From Simonsiella sp051414845 (GTDB lineage Bacteria; Pseudomonadota; Gammaproteobacteria; Burkholderiales; Neisseriaceae), in the NCBI GenBank assembly GCA_051414845.1, contig CP183313.1, forward strand, positions 1,860,001 through 1,924,000: a stretch of 64,000 nt of DNA. The letters are read 5' to 3'. Position 1 is the first letter of the stretch. Each line of letters starts with the position of its first letter. Made by a program: the position numbers and the translations under genes. Positions 5,542 through 14,857 of the stretch are shown in pieces. A model generated the notes under the pieces. That model made no database searches. It saw only the letters and a list, made by a program, of their open reading frames with translations, and was not told the origin of the DNA.

Positions 5542-8343
5542 TTACAAGCTACGCGCCACTTCCACCACGTCAAAGCATTCCAACTGGTCGCCTTCCATGA
5601 TTTCATTGAAGTTTTTAATCATCAAACCACATTCAAAGCCCATGCGAACTTCTTTCACATCGTCTTTGAAGCGTTTCAGCGACGACAATTCGCCAGTATG
5701 AATTACGACATTGTTGCGGATAATACGCACTTTGCTGTCGCGTTTCACCACGCCATCGGTAACCATACAGCCTGCAATATTGCCCACTTTGGATACCGTG
5801 ATGACTTGGCGAATTTCTACTGTACCCGTGATTTGCTCTTTCTCTTCTGGCGACAACATGCCGCTCATGGCAGCCTTAACATCGTCAATCGCATCGTAAA
5901 TGATGTTGTAGTAGCGGATTTCCACATCTTCCGTTTCTGCCAATTTACGCGCGGCGGCATCGGCACGCACGTTAAACGCGATAATCAACGCGCCTGACGC
6001 AATCGCCAAGTTCACATCGCTCTCGGAAATACCGCCCACGCCACTGTGCAACACTTGCACGCGCACTTCGTCGGTGGACAATTTTTGCAGGCTGCCTGCC
6101 AACGCTTCGTACGAACCTTGCACGTCTGCTTTGATGATAACCGACAGATTTTGCGCTTGATTTTCGCCCATATTGTTGAACATGTTTTCCAATTTCGCCG
6201 CTTGCTGTTTCGCCAAACGTACGTCGCGGAATTTGCCTTGACGGAACAGCGCCACTTCACGCGCTTTTTTCTCGTCTGCCAACACCAGCGCATCTTCGCC
6301 TGCGTTTGGCACGTCCGACAAGCCTAAAATTTCTACTGGGATTGAAGGCCCTGCCGCATCAATCGGTTTGCCGTTTTCGTCTAACATGGCGCGGATTTTA
6401 CCGAACGTCGTGCCAGCCAACAGCATATCGCCTTTGCGCAATGTACCGCTTTGTACCAGTAACGTTGCCACCGCGCCACGACCTTTGTCCAAACGCGCTT
6501 CCACGATAATGCCTTTTGCAGGCGCGTCCACAGGCGCGGTCAATTCCAATACTTCCGCTTCCAGCAACACCGCTTCGAGCAATTTGTCAATATTCAAACC
6601 CTGCTTGGCGGACACATCCACAAATTGCACATCGCCGCCCCATTCGTCGCACACCACTTCATACTGCGTCAATTCTTGGCGAATGCGCTCGGGATTTGCC
6701 GCTTCTTTATCAATTTTGTTCACAGCAACAACAATCGGCACGCCAGCCGCTTTGGCGTGGGCAATCGCTTCAACGGTTTGCGGCATCACGCCATCATCGG
6801 CAGCCACCACCAAAATCACGATGTCCGTCGCTTGCGCACCACGCGCACGCATGGCGGTAAACGCCTCATGACCTGGGGTATCCAAGAAAGTAACCACACC
6901 ACGCGGCGTTTCCACATGATACGCACCAATGTGTTGCGTGATGCCACCTGCCTCACCAGCGACCACTTTGGTGCGACGAATGTAGTCCAGCAACGACGTT
7001 TTACCGTGGTCAACGTGACCCATCACAGTAACCACAGGTGGACGCGGCAACAATTCCGCATCGTGTTTCACATCTTCGTCCAAGAACGCATCTGGGTCGT
7101 CAATCGCCGCAGGTTTGCCGATGTGCCCCATTTCTTCCACCACCAGCAGCGCGGTGTCTTGGTCAAGCGATTGGTTAATCGTAACCATCATGCCCATTTT
7201 CATCAGCGTTTTCACGACTTCTACGCCTTTGACCGCCATCTTGTGCGCCAAATCGGCTACGGTAATCGTTTCAGGAACGAGTACTTCATGCACAACAGGC
7301 TCAGTCGGAGCTTGGAAACCGTGTTGATTCGGTTCTAATTTTAGTTTCTTGCCTTTTTTGCCACCGCCGCGCACGCGTTCATCGTCGCCACCACGTGTAT
7401 CACGACCGCCTTTGCCTTTCGCGCCTTTGCCTTTGGGTGCATCATCATCGCGACCATGGCGACGGTCTTCTTTTTTGCGGCTGCCGCTGCTTGGATTGTC
7501 ATTATTCAGGCTGCCTGAAACAGGTTTGGCTGTTTTTTCGGCAGGTTTAGTGGTTTTCTCGGTTTTGGCTTTCGCTTCATCGGCTTTGCGTTTTTCTTCG
7601 CTTGGTTTTGCCGTGCGTTGCGCGTCTTTTTTCGCTTGTGCCAACGTTTTCGCTTCTTCTGCCGCTTGTGCTTTCGCGGCTTCACGACGTGCCGCGCGTT
7701 CAGCGCGTTCGGCTTTTTCGCGCAACAGTTGCTCTTGCGCTTCACGGCGACGCGCTTCCTGTGCTGCTTCTGCTTCACGGCGCGCTGCTTCTTCTGCGTT
7801 CACGACTTCAACAGGCGTTGGCAAGGGTACTGGTGCGCTGTCTTTGCCTTTGTTTTTGCCGCCGCGTTTAGCATTTTTGTCTTTATTCGCATTTTCAGGC
7901 TGCTTGTCTTTTTCTGCTTTGGCAGGTTTCGCAGGTTTTTCTGATTTTGCTGTTTTCGCTGCCTGAACTTCTGTCGCAGCCGCAGCAGTTTGCGCGGCTT
8001 TCTCAGCCGTTTTGTCTTCGCTGGCTTTTGGCGTTTTTGCTTGTGCGCCTGCTTTCAAACGCGCACGCTCGGCTTCAGCTTTGGCTTTGGCTTCGGCACG
8101 CGCACGTTCTGCTGCTTCTTGTTCGGCTTGTGCTGCATGGTTTTCAGGCTGCTGCTCTTGTGTAGCAACTTGTTCGGTTTTCAGGCTGCCTGAAACTTCG
8201 GTTTCTTTCTTATCAGCAACAGGCACACCTGCTTCTTTGGCGGCGGCTTGTGCCAACAATTCTTCGGTCGTCGGAATGGCTACATGGCGGCGTTTTTTGC
8301 GCTCTACCACGGTTTCGGTATTGTTATTGCGGGAATTACTCAT
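5542..8343 (-). CDS. infB: Translation initiation factor IF-2
   Basis: 933 residues. GTPase that delivers fMet-tRNA to the 30S subunit and promotes 50S joining. The N-terminal ~350 residues are a long charged, low-complexity Ala/Lys/Glu/Arg region after an IF2-N start (TEELLAQAAAKEAGV). A second IF2-N domain follows (EVLVPETITVADLAHKMAVKG), then the G domain from about residue 440 with GHVDHGKT (P-loop), DTPGHEAF and NKIDK, then domains II-IV to the end. Two DUS lie in the flexible N-terminal region (near 7505-7519 and 8180-8194, encoding SGSL-type peptides). It is last in the operon, 15 bases after nusA, with GAGG before the start. Confidence 0.98.
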   Translation of the reverse strand: MSNSRNNNTETVVERKKRRHVAIPTTEELLAQAAAKEAGVPVADKKETEVSGSLKTEQVATQEQQPENHAAQAEQEAAERARAEAKAKAEAERARLKAGAQAKTPKASEDKTAEKAAQTAAAATEVQAAKTAKSEKPAKPAKAEKDKQPENANKDKNAKRGGKNKGKDSAPVPLPTPVEVVNAEEAARREAEAAQEARRREAQEQLLREKAERAERAARREAAKAQAAEEAKTLAQAKKDAQRTAKPSEEKRKADEAKAKTEKTTKPAEKTAKPVSGSLNNDNPSSGSRKKEDRRHGRDDDAPKGKGAKGKGGRDTRGGDDERVRGGGKKGKKLKLEPNQHGFQAPTEPVVHEVLVPETITVADLAHKMAVKGVEVVKTLMKMGMMVTINQSLDQDTALLVVEEMGHIGKPAAIDDPDAFLDEDVKHDAELLPRPPVVTVMGHVDHGKTSLLDYIRRTKVVAGEAGGITQHIGAYHVETPRGVVTFLDTPGHEAFTAMRARGAQATDIVILVVAADDGVMPQTVEAIAHAKAAGVPIVVAVNKIDKEAANPERIRQELTQYEVVCDEWGGDVQFVDVSAKQGLNIDKLLEAVLLEAEVLELTAPVDAPAKGIIVEARLDKGRGAVATLLVQSGTLRKGDMLLAGTTFGKIRAMLDENGKPIDAAGPSIPVEILGLSDVPNAGEDALVLADEKKAREVALFRQGKFRDVRLAKQQAAKLENMFNNMGENQAQNLSVIIKADVQGSYEALAGSLQKLSTDEVRVQVLHSGVGGISESDVNLAIASGALIIAFNVRADAAARKLAETEDVEIRYYNIIYDAIDDVKAAMSGMLSPEEKEQITGTVEIRQVITVSKVGNIAGCMVTDGVVKRDSKVRIIRNNVVIHTGELSSLKRFKDDVKEVRMGFECGLMIKNFNEIMEGDQLECFDVVEVARSL

Positions 8344-8358
8344 ATTTTCTGTACCTCA

Positions 8359-9867
8359 TTATTCTTGTTCCGCGGTTTCATCGGCAAACCAATGCGCGCG
8401 CGCGCTCAAAATCACTTGTTCTGCGGCTTCTTTTTCTACGCCTGTGATTTCAATCAATTCATCAATAGACAACTCCGCCAAATCATCGCGTGTGAAAATA
8501 TCGGCTTCTGCCAAATCCTTCAGCATGTCTTCATCCAAACCATCCAACGATTTCAAATCATCGGCGATGTGGTTGATTTTTTCTTGTGCTGCCAAAGCTT
8601 GACGCAATACCGCATCGCGCGCTTTGGTGCGCAAATCGTCCACGATTTCAGGCGTAAATGCTTCAATTTCCAGCAATTCATCTTCAGGCACATACGCTAC
8701 TTCTTCCACGCTAGTAAAGCCTTCTTGCACCAACACTTCCGCCGTCTCTTCATCCACACCCAATTGCTCGGTAAACAAAGCACGCAAAGCTGCATCTTCT
8801 GCCGCATTGCGCTCTTCGGCTTCTGCTGCCGTCATGATGTTCAATTGCCAGCCTGTCAATTCGGCTGCCAAACGCACGTTTTGACCGCTACGCCCAATCG
8901 CCAAGGGCAACTGGTCTTCCGCCACAATCACATCTACTGCGTGTTTTTCATCATCAATCACCAAACGCGTTACTTTCGCAGGTGATAAAGCATTGATAAT
9001 AAAATCAGAAGTTTCAGGCGACCACAACACCACATCAATGCGCTCGCCGCCAATTTCATTAGACACCGCATTCACACGCGAACCGCGCACGCCAATGCAA
9101 GTACCTTGTGGGTCAATGCGTTGGTCGTTCGTATGCACCGCGATTTTCGCGCGCTGACCAGGGTCGCGTGCCACTTCCTTAATTTCCAACAAACCATCGG
9201 CAATTTCAGGCACTTCTTGCTCAAACAATTTGCGCAAAAATTCAGACGAAGAACGGCTCAGCAACACCTGTTTGCGACCACCATTAAACTCTTCTACCTT
9301 CATAAACAAGGCACGAATTTTGTCGCCACCACGATAATTTTCACGCGGCAACATTTGTTCACGCGGAATCAAAGCGTCCAATTTTGGCGCGATTTCCACG
9401 ATAATGCCATGGCGTTCCACGCGTTTCACCGTACCAATCACGATGTCTTCGCGCGTATCCAAAAACGCATTCAAAATCTGCTCGCGCTCGGCATCACGAA
9501 TGCGCTGCAAAATAATCTGTTTTGCCGTTTGCGCCGCTTGACGACCAAACGCCTCGTTCGGAATTTCTTCTTCGTAGTAATCGCCGACTTCAATTTCAAT
9601 ATCGGGGATTTCTTCCTGAATTTGCTCAATGGTTTTTTCCAATTCAGGATAAGTATAATCCAAATCCTCTACAATCAACCACTTACGTACAGTTTGATAC
9701 TCGCCTGTTTCACGATGAATACGCACTTCCAAATCCATGTGTTCACGGTCAGCCTTTTTCTTCGCAGCAATGCCCAGCGCAATTTCCAACGCTTCAAACA
9801 CCACATCAGGCTCAACATTTTTCTCGCTCGCCAATGCCTCAGCCAACAACAAAATCTCGCGGCTCAT
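8359..9867 (-). CDS. nusA: Transcription termination/antitermination factor NusA
   Basis: 502 residues. It binds RNA polymerase near the RNA exit channel, modulating pausing, intrinsic termination and antitermination. Domains in order: N-terminal polymerase-binding domain (1-~130), S1 domain (~135-200, EDIVIGTVKRVERHGIIVEI), two KH domains (~230-345, with IGVRGSRVNAVSNEIGGERIDVV and LAIGRSGQNVRLAAELTGW), and two C-terminal acidic repeats (LFTEQLGVDEETAEVLV and the final helix-hairpin-helix-like unit), as in gamma- and betaproteobacteria. AGGAGAG lies 3 bases before the start codon. Middle gene of rimP-nusA-infB. Confidence 0.98.
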   Translation of the reverse strand: MSREILLLAEALASEKNVEPDVVFEALEIALGIAAKKKADREHMDLEVRIHRETGEYQTVRKWLIVEDLDYTYPELEKTIEQIQEEIPDIEIEVGDYYEEEIPNEAFGRQAAQTAKQIILQRIRDAEREQILNAFLDTREDIVIGTVKRVERHGIIVEIAPKLDALIPREQMLPRENYRGGDKIRALFMKVEEFNGGRKQVLLSRSSSEFLRKLFEQEVPEIADGLLEIKEVARDPGQRAKIAVHTNDQRIDPQGTCIGVRGSRVNAVSNEIGGERIDVVLWSPETSDFIINALSPAKVTRLVIDDEKHAVDVIVAEDQLPLAIGRSGQNVRLAAELTGWQLNIMTAAEAEERNAAEDAALRALFTEQLGVDEETAEVLVQEGFTSVEEVAYVPEDELLEIEAFTPEIVDDLRTKARDAVLRQALAAQEKINHIADDLKSLDGLDEDMLKDLAEADIFTRDDLAELSIDELIEITGVEKEAAEQVILSARAHWFADETAEQE

Positions 9868-10019
9868 TCGCCTCTCCTAATAAGAAAATAATAAAAATAA
9901 TGATAAAAATAATTATAAAACAATCAACTAAAACTTTTTAGGCAGCCTGAAATTCAATTACAGTATGCGATTACCAAAACATATCTATATTTTTCAGACA
10001 GCCTCCAATCCAACTGCAA

Positions 10020-10064
10020 CCTGTCCCCTCCCCTGCTCGCGGGGGAGAGCCAGGGTGGGGGCTG
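10020..10064. repeat. CCCTCCC/GGGAGGG intergenic repeat, single copy
   Basis: CTGTCCCCTCCCCTGC followed by GGGGGAGAGCCAGGGTGGGG, a GC-rich hairpin. The same motif recurs in paired form at 56941-57075 and 60980-61110. It occupies the 243-base gap between rimP and nusA, which also has two DUS-like copies (9940, 10093). Confidence 0.7.
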
Positions 10065-10110
10065 TTCAATATCCAGCAAGCCGATAATATTTTCAGGCAG
10101 CCTGAAAAAA

Positions 10111-10548
10111 TCAAAACTTAAACTCAGGCTTAATCCGCGCCTTGTCCACATTGGACAACTCAATCTGCGCCGTTTTGCCATCAAACGCCATTGTGATAAT
10201 TTGTGTCTCTTCGTCAAAGCTTTCCAGTTTGCCGATAAAATTCTTTTGCCCATCCACAGGCAAACGCGTTTTCAACTTCACTTGGCTGCCTGAAAAACGC
10301 GCAAAATCGCTCGCTTTTTTCAACGGACGATCAAGCCCCGGGCTAGAAATTTCCAAGTTTTTATAATCCACATCTTCCACCATAAACACGCGGCTCAAAT
10401 GGTTGCTGACTGTGGCGCAGTCTTCCACTGTGATACCGCTTTCGGTATCAATAAACACGCGCAATGTACCTTGTGGCGTTAATTCAAAATCCACCAATTC
10501 ATAGCCCAAACCGGGCAGCGTTTTTTCTAAAATATCTTGAATATCCAT
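10111..10548 (-). CDS. rimP: Ribosome maturation factor RimP
   Basis: 145 residues from ATG 10548 (MDIQDILEKTLPGLGYELVDFEL). The frame is open 45 bases further, but the upstream part falls in the leader hairpin region and lacks family similarity. RimP binds the 30S subunit and helps its late maturation. It shows the N-terminal alpha/beta domain with the conserved LRVFID..GITVEDCATVSNHLSRVF and EISSPGLDRPL motifs and a C-terminal Sm-like domain. It is the first gene of rimP-nusA-infB, as in E. coli. A gap of 243 bases with repeats separates it from nusA. Confidence 0.95.
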   Translation of the reverse strand: MDIQDILEKTLPGLGYELVDFELTPQGTLRVFIDTESGITVEDCATVSNHLSRVFMVEDVDYKNLEISSPGLDRPLKKASDFARFSGSQVKLKTRLPVDGQKNFIGKLESFDEETQIITMAFDGKTAQIELSNVDKARIKPEFKF

Positions 10549-10572
10549 ATTTTCTTTGTCGTATAAAAACAA

Positions 10573-10597
10573 AAAAATGACCGCGCAGGTCATTTTT
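10573..10597 (-). promoter_or_regulatory. Hairpin plus U-run in the rimP leader, possible attenuator
   Basis: Perfect 10-bp inverted repeat (AAAAATGACC/GGTCATTTTT) with a 5-base loop. On the minus strand it is followed by TTTGTTTTTATAC. It lies between the candidate promoter (10626-10654) and the rimP start (10548), so it would be transcribed as a terminator-like structure in the leader of an operon encoding NusA itself. Confidence 0.55.
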
Positions 10598-10625
10598 CTG
10601 TTGGGTGTTCGGAAAAATTTCTCGG

Positions 10626-10654
10626 ATTATAACGGTTTTTCCTTGAAATGAAAA
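10626..10654 (-). promoter_or_regulatory. Sigma-70 type promoter for rimP-nusA-infB
   Basis: On the minus strand TTTTCA (10654-10649), 17-base spacer, TATAAT (10631-10626). The -10 is a perfect consensus and the -35 matches four of six positions. The predicted transcript start is about 70 bases upstream of rimP. Confidence 0.6.
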
Positions 10655-10848
10655 GGGATTTCTTCACATTCACACATGATTTGAATCCATCCATTTTCAG
10701 GCAGCCTGAAAACCAAGCTGCCTGAAAACAGAAAATTCAAAAAATAAATCCCTTACAAAACAAAAATAAAACCCCATCAAACACAATCTCGCCAATAAAA
10801 CACTTTACAAATTTCCCCATCACCTTATAATGCGCAACTTCATCACCT

Positions 10849-10933
10849 GCCCAGGTGGCGAAATTGGTAGACGCAGGGGACTCAAAATCCCCCGCCGCAA
10901 GGTGTGTCGGTTCGAGTCCGACCCTGGGCACCA
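10849..10933 (+). tRNA. tRNA-Leu (anticodon CAA)
   Basis: 85 nt cloverleaf including encoded CCA. Acceptor stem GCCCAGG/CCTGGGC, D-loop AATTGGTAGACGC, anticodon stem GGGGA/TCCCC around loop CTCAAAA (anticodon CAA, reads UUG), class-II long variable arm GCCGCAAGGTGT, and T-loop GTTCGAGTC. Confidence 0.97.
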
Positions 10934-10938
10934 CATTC

Positions 10939-10967
10939 AAAACCCTGTTCAGCTTGAACAGGGTTTT
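10939..10967 (+). terminator. tRNA-Leu terminator
   Basis: Stem AAAACCCTGTTCA/TGAACAGGGTTTT with a 3-base top, followed by ATTTTGTTT, 5 bases after the tRNA. Confidence 0.88.
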
Positions 10968-11013
10968 ATTTTGTTTAGCCGTTTTCAGGCTGCCTGAAAC
11001 TTAGGAGACGCGT

Positions 11014-12240
11014 ATGTATCATCCGACTCATTTATTAAGCCGCAAGCAAATGGCGGCTTTATTGGCATTATTAATTGCCGTTATGCCGTTCTCTATTGAT
11101 GCGTATTTGCCTGCTTTGCCGCAAATTGCAGATAGTTTGCAGGTGGATATTCATTTGGTTGAAAAAAGTTTGAGCAGCTTTATTTTTGGCGCAGCAATTG
11201 GGCAACTTTTGGGCGGTTCTTTGTCGGACATTAAGGGGCGACGCAATATCGCGCTGACGGGTTTGGCGGTTTATATCGTAGCTTCGTGTGTGCTGATTTT
11301 TGTGCAAAATGCAAACCAATTAATCGCCACACGTGTGCTGCAAGCGATTGGTGCAGGCATGGCGGCGGTCACTTCGGGCGCAATTGTGCGCGATAACTAT
11401 CATGGTCGCGATGCGGCGCAAATGTTTGCTTTGATTGGCATTATTATGATGGCTGCGCCCTTGCTTGCGCCTTTAGTGGGCTCGATGTTGCAAGCGATTG
11501 GTGGTTGGCGCAGTATTTTTGGTTTTTTGTTTGTGTATGGCATTTTTGTGGCAGTAATGCTGTTTCGTTTTTTGCCGCAGCACAAGGAAGCTGAGCCAAT
11601 TACGGTTGCACAAGTCAAAAATATTGGTTTGCGTTACGCGGAAATTCTTAAAACCAAGCCTGCTTTGGGTTTTCTAGCGTATCAAGCGGCTTCGTTTACT
11701 TCGATGATGGTATTTTTGACGGAATCGCCGTTTGTGTACATGAAATTGTATGAATTGAGTTCACATCAATATGCATGGTTATTTGGTGGCAATATTGCGA
11801 TGATGATGGTGTGCAACCGCTTGACAGCTTGGGGTTTGCGCCATGAATGGGAAACGCGTGATTTGTTGAAAGTGGGCGTAGCAGTACAATTTTGTGCGAA
11901 TTTAGCTTTATTATTAAGCGTGTTAATTTTCAGACAGCCTTCTTTATATGTGATTGCGCCGCTGATGATGGTTTCGGTGGGGACACAAGGTCTAATCGTG
12001 GCAAACACGCAAGCGTTGTTTATGAGCAATTTCCACCCTGAAATCGGCGGTAGCGCGAATGCAATTTTAGCAGCAATTCAATCTTTGACTGGTTCATTAA
12101 TCGGATTTACGGCAACTTTGCTGCACAATGGCACGGCTTTAGTGATGGTGGCGATGATGTTCTGTAGCACAACCGTCGGCGCGATTTTATTGTTTACCTG
12201 TTCGAAAGCACAATTATTCAGGCAGCCTGAAAGCCGTTAA
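11014..12240 (+). CDS. Bcr/CflA-family drug efflux MFS transporter
   Basis: 408 residues with 12 predicted membrane segments. The N-terminal helix ends in SIDAYLPALPQIA, a hallmark of the Bcr/CflA (DHA1) group. The loop after helix 2 carries MFS motif A (GGSLSDIKGRR) and helix 4 has RVLQAIGAG. Members export drugs such as bicyclomycin, sulfonamide or chloramphenicol by proton antiport; the substrate here cannot be told. GGAGACGC precedes ATG 11014. A DUS lies 5 bases before the ribosome binding site, and the last codons run through another DUS (FRQPESR at the C-terminus). It appears to be a single-gene unit. Confidence 0.88.
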   Translation: MYHPTHLLSRKQMAALLALLIAVMPFSIDAYLPALPQIADSLQVDIHLVEKSLSSFIFGAAIGQLLGGSLSDIKGRRNIALTGLAVYIVASCVLIFVQNANQLIATRVLQAIGAGMAAVTSGAIVRDNYHGRDAAQMFALIGIIMMAAPLLAPLVGSMLQAIGGWRSIFGFLFVYGIFVAVMLFRFLPQHKEAEPITVAQVKNIGLRYAEILKTKPALGFLAYQAASFTSMMVFLTESPFVYMKLYELSSHQYAWLFGGNIAMMMVCNRLTAWGLRHEWETRDLLKVGVAVQFCANLALLLSVLIFRQPSLYVIAPLMMVSVGTQGLIVANTQALFMSNFHPEIGGSANAILAAIQSLTGSLIGFTATLLHNGTALVMVAMMFCSTTVGAILLFTCSKAQLFRQPESR

Positions 12241-12346
12241 GCAAAGTAATATCAGGTTAAGCCAACTACACGCCCTTCCATAATTGCGCTATATTGCGTT
12301 TTTCTCGGCGCTTGCCGTTCTAGACTCATACACAAGGAAACATTCC

Positions 12347-12994
12347 ATGAAAAAATTAACTCTTTCAGCTGTTGCCGCTGCGATGGTTTTGAGCGCGTGT
12401 ACTACTAACCCAACCACAGGTCAGCAACAAATCAGCAAAACTGCCATGTATAGCTTGGGGGGCGCAGTCACTTGCGGCATCATCGGCGCAATTTCACACG
12501 GCGGCAAAGGCGCGCGCAATTCCGCTTTGGCTTGTGGTGCTGTAGGTGCGGGCGTAGGTGGTTACATGGATTACCAAGAGAAAAAATTGCGTGAACAATT
12601 GCAAGGTACAGGCGTAGAAGTGGCGCGTGAAGGCAACCAAATCAAATTGACCATGCCTGAAAATGTAACTTTTGCTACTGGCAGCTACGCTTTGTCACCA
12701 AACGCACAAAGCTCTCTGGCAAACGCCGCGCAAACTTTGGCAACGTATAACGAAACCACCATTACCGTTGTTGGTCACACCGACAGCACAGGCTCTGACG
12801 CGATTAACAATCCATTGTCACAAAACCGTGCACAAGCCGTTGCCAATTACTTGAATCAACGTGGCGTAGCAGCCAACCGCATGAGCGTATCAGGTCAAGG
12901 TTCGCGCATGCCCATCGCTTCCAATGCAACGGTTGAAGGTCGCGCACAAAACCGTCGCGTAGAAATCCTAATTAACCCAGTGGCACAACAATAA
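12347..12994 (+). CDS. OmpA-family lipoprotein with glycine-zipper segment
   Basis: 215 residues from ATG 12347, preceded by AAGGAAA. Signal peptide with lipobox LSAC (MKKLTLSAVAAAMVLSACTTN), so an outer-membrane lipoprotein. Residues ~40-85 are Gly/Ala-rich (GGAVTCGIIGAISHGGKGARNSALACGAVGAGVGGYMDY), a glycine-zipper-like segment. The C-terminal ~110 residues are an OmpA/MotB peptidoglycan-binding domain (VTVVGHTDSTG, NPLSQNRAQAVANYL, GRAQNRRVEI). This is the YiaD/OmpA-like lipoprotein architecture, tethering outer membrane to the wall. It stands alone between other transcription units. Confidence 0.88.
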   Translation: MKKLTLSAVAAAMVLSACTTNPTTGQQQISKTAMYSLGGAVTCGIIGAISHGGKGARNSALACGAVGAGVGGYMDYQEKKLREQLQGTGVEVAREGNQIKLTMPENVTFATGSYALSPNAQSSLANAAQTLATYNETTITVVGHTDSTGSDAINNPLSQNRAQAVANYLNQRGVAANRMSVSGQGSRMPIASNATVEGRAQNRRVEILINPVAQQ

Positions 12995-13063
12995 TCTATT
13001 GTTTGCGTTTTAATCATCGTTTCACATTTTCAGGCTGCCTGTTTTCAGGCAGCCTGAAACCGT

Positions 13064-13393
13064 ATGAAGCAAAGCAAAATAATTATCACAAGCACAATCA
13101 TGTCCAAACAAGAACCCAATACGCATACTCGCCTTGCCGCTCAATTACGCGCGATGGGGCAGCCTGAAAAACTCAGTATTTTATTGTTGCTCAATCAAAG
13201 CGAATACAGCTTGAATGAGCTGGCGGGACATACGCAATTGGATGCCACCACATTAGGCAATCATCTGCAAAAAATGCGCCAGCTGGGTATGGTGGATTTC
13301 ACGCGTTTTCATCGTATCACCCAATACCGCATTATTTCGCCTGTGGTGCAAGAGATTATTCACATTGTTGCGACTAATAAAATTGACATCTAA
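13064..13393 (+). CDS. ArsR-type winged-helix regulator
   Basis: 109 residues, or 97 if the second ATG (13100) is used; neither start has a clear ribosome site. The body (LAAQLRAMGQPEKLSILLLLNQ, SLNELAGHTQLDATTLGNHLQKMRQLGMVDF) is a winged helix-turn-helix of the ArsR kind. It contains no cysteine, so the classical metal sites of ArsR/SmtB are missing and the signal is unknown. A double DUS (13028-13053) precedes it. It is convergent with uhpT, with which it shares a bidirectional terminator. Its targets cannot be inferred. Confidence 0.7.
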   Translation: MKQSKIIITSTIMSKQEPNTHTRLAAQLRAMGQPEKLSILLLLNQSEYSLNELAGHTQLDATTLGNHLQKMRQLGMVDFTRFHRITQYRIISPVVQEIIHIVATNKIDI

Positions 13394-13410
13394 TTGCAAT
13401 GCAACAAAAC

Positions 13411-13446
13411 AAACAGGCTGCCTGAAACTTTTCAGGCAGCCTGTTT
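13411..13446. terminator. Bidirectional paired-DUS terminator
   Basis: 17-bp inverted repeat made of two facing DUS with flanking AAACA/TGTTT, between the convergent ArsR-like gene and uhpT. Confidence 0.8.
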
Positions 13447-13456
13447 ATTCAATTCA

Positions 13457-14857
13457 TTAAACGTGTTCGCCTAATTTCTTTTGTACTTCACGAATACGTT
13501 TTTCTTCACCGTATGCCACAATAGTGAGCAAGACAATACCACAGAATAACGCCGCATAGAACACCACAAATACATCATGCCAACCATGCAGATTATGACC
13601 AAATACATCTAAACCGTTTTTCTTAGGGTCAGCAATCGCAGCCAAACCTACTTTAGCCATAGAGTCGCCAAACAAGTAACCGAATGTACCTGTCATACCA
13701 TTGGTCACACTAATACCTTTTTTCGGTACAAAGCCCACCAAAGAAATACCAATCAACAATTGCGGGCCAAAAATCAATGCGCCGAGCAAGAACAGAGAAA
13801 TGTTTACCATCATCACACTGGTTGCATAACGATACATATACACTGCACCAATAATCGCAATCATACATGCCACAGCTACCGCTGCACGACGACCGTTCAA
13901 CAAGTCAGACACATAACCCCAGCTCATAGAAGCCAAAATCGCACCCACTTCAAAATAGAAAATGGTGTTTACTGCATCAGATTTGTTGAAGCCCAACATT
14001 TCGGTTACATACAATGGCGCCCAGTTGTCAATACCGATACGCACGATGTACACAAATACATTGGCAAAACACAACATCCAAATCCAAGGATTGCGCAACA
14101 CATAGATTTTAAACGCTTGCCACATTGGCATTTCGTCCGCTTTATTGTTTTCTTCTTCCACAGGTTCTTGGAAAATTTCTTCGCAGCGATTCCAGCCCAA
14201 TTCTTCTGGGTCATCTTTACCGATAAACAAAGTCGCAATACCAACAGCCAAAGCAATCACTGAAGGGAAAATAAACATGCCATAGACGTTGCCATCAAAG
14301 AACACATTCGCGCCCCACAATGCCAGACCACCTGCCAACGCACCACCAATGTTGTGCGACATATTCCAAAAGCCCAGATAACGACCACGTTCTTTACGCG
14401 GTGCCCAGCGAGAAATGGTTGAATAAGCAGCAGGACCACCCGCAGCTTGAAACACACCACTCAAACCCCACAACGCCATCAGCATACCCATAGGCTGACC
14501 AGCATTACTGAGCACAAAACCCATAATCAACACACAAATTGCCGACAAAATTAGCATGCAAGAAATCGATTTTTTGGTATTTTTGTCACTAATAAAATAG
14601 CCAACCGCCGTTTTACCCAAGCCATAAGTAATACTAAATGCAAAACCAATTAAGCCCAATTGTGTAGTCGTAAAACCCAATTGTTCTTTCATTAAAGGCT
14701 GTCCCGCTTTAAAGTTATTTCGAATCAAATACATACACATGTATGTAATAAATACCACCAAAAATGCTTTCAAAAATTCGCGCAACCACATCTTGCGTTG
14801 CTGCGAAATTGGAATCCCCTTATTGGGGATTTTTTTAATAGCGAGAAAATCAAACAT
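13457..14857 (-). CDS. uhpT: Hexose-6-phosphate:phosphate antiporter, UhpT-like
   Basis: 466 residues, 12 membrane helices, organophosphate:phosphate antiporter family of the MFS. It resembles UhpT more than GlpT: N-terminal RRKMW-like segment (QQRKMWLREFLKAFLVVFITYMCMYLIR), RWAPRKERGRYLGFWNMSHNIGG, and FGPQLLIGISLVGFVPKK near the C-terminus. It should exchange internal phosphate for sugar phosphates of the host across the inner membrane. GGAGA lies 7 bases before the start. No uhpABC-type regulators are nearby, so control is not the enterobacterial kind. The exact substrate is inferred. Confidence 0.85.
   Translation of the reverse strand: MFDFLAIKKIPNKGIPISQQRKMWLREFLKAFLVVFITYMCMYLIRNNFKAGQPLMKEQLGFTTTQLGLIGFAFSITYGLGKTAVGYFISDKNTKKSISCMLILSAICVLIMGFVLSNAGQPMGMLMALWGLSGVFQAAGGPAAYSTISRWAPRKERGRYLGFWNMSHNIGGALAGGLALWGANVFFDGNVYGMFIFPSVIALAVGIATLFIGKDDPEELGWNRCEEIFQEPVEEENNKADEMPMWQAFKIYVLRNPWIWMLCFANVFVYIVRIGIDNWAPLYVTEMLGFNKSDAVNTIFYFEVGAILASMSWGYVSDLLNGRRAAVAVACMIAIIGAVYMYRYATSVMMVNISLFLLGALIFGPQLLIGISLVGFVPKKGISVTNGMTGTFGYLFGDSMAKVGLAAIADPKKNGLDVFGHNLHGWHDVFVVFYAALFCGIVLLTIVAYGEEKRIREVQKKLGEHV

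Noticed and set aside
5711..8193. Long plus-strand open frames opposite infB and nusA
   Set aside because: Shadows of the minus-strand genes with Ser/Arg/Phe-rich nonsense composition.
9954..10253. 99-codon minus-strand frame covering the end of rimP and the gap to nusA
   Set aside because: Out of frame with rimP and running through a CCCTCCC repeat and DUS; no domain.
10737..10940. Minus-strand open frame beginning MNVVPRVGLEPTH
   Set aside because: It is the antisense of tRNA-Leu, a well-known false open frame created by tRNA sequence.
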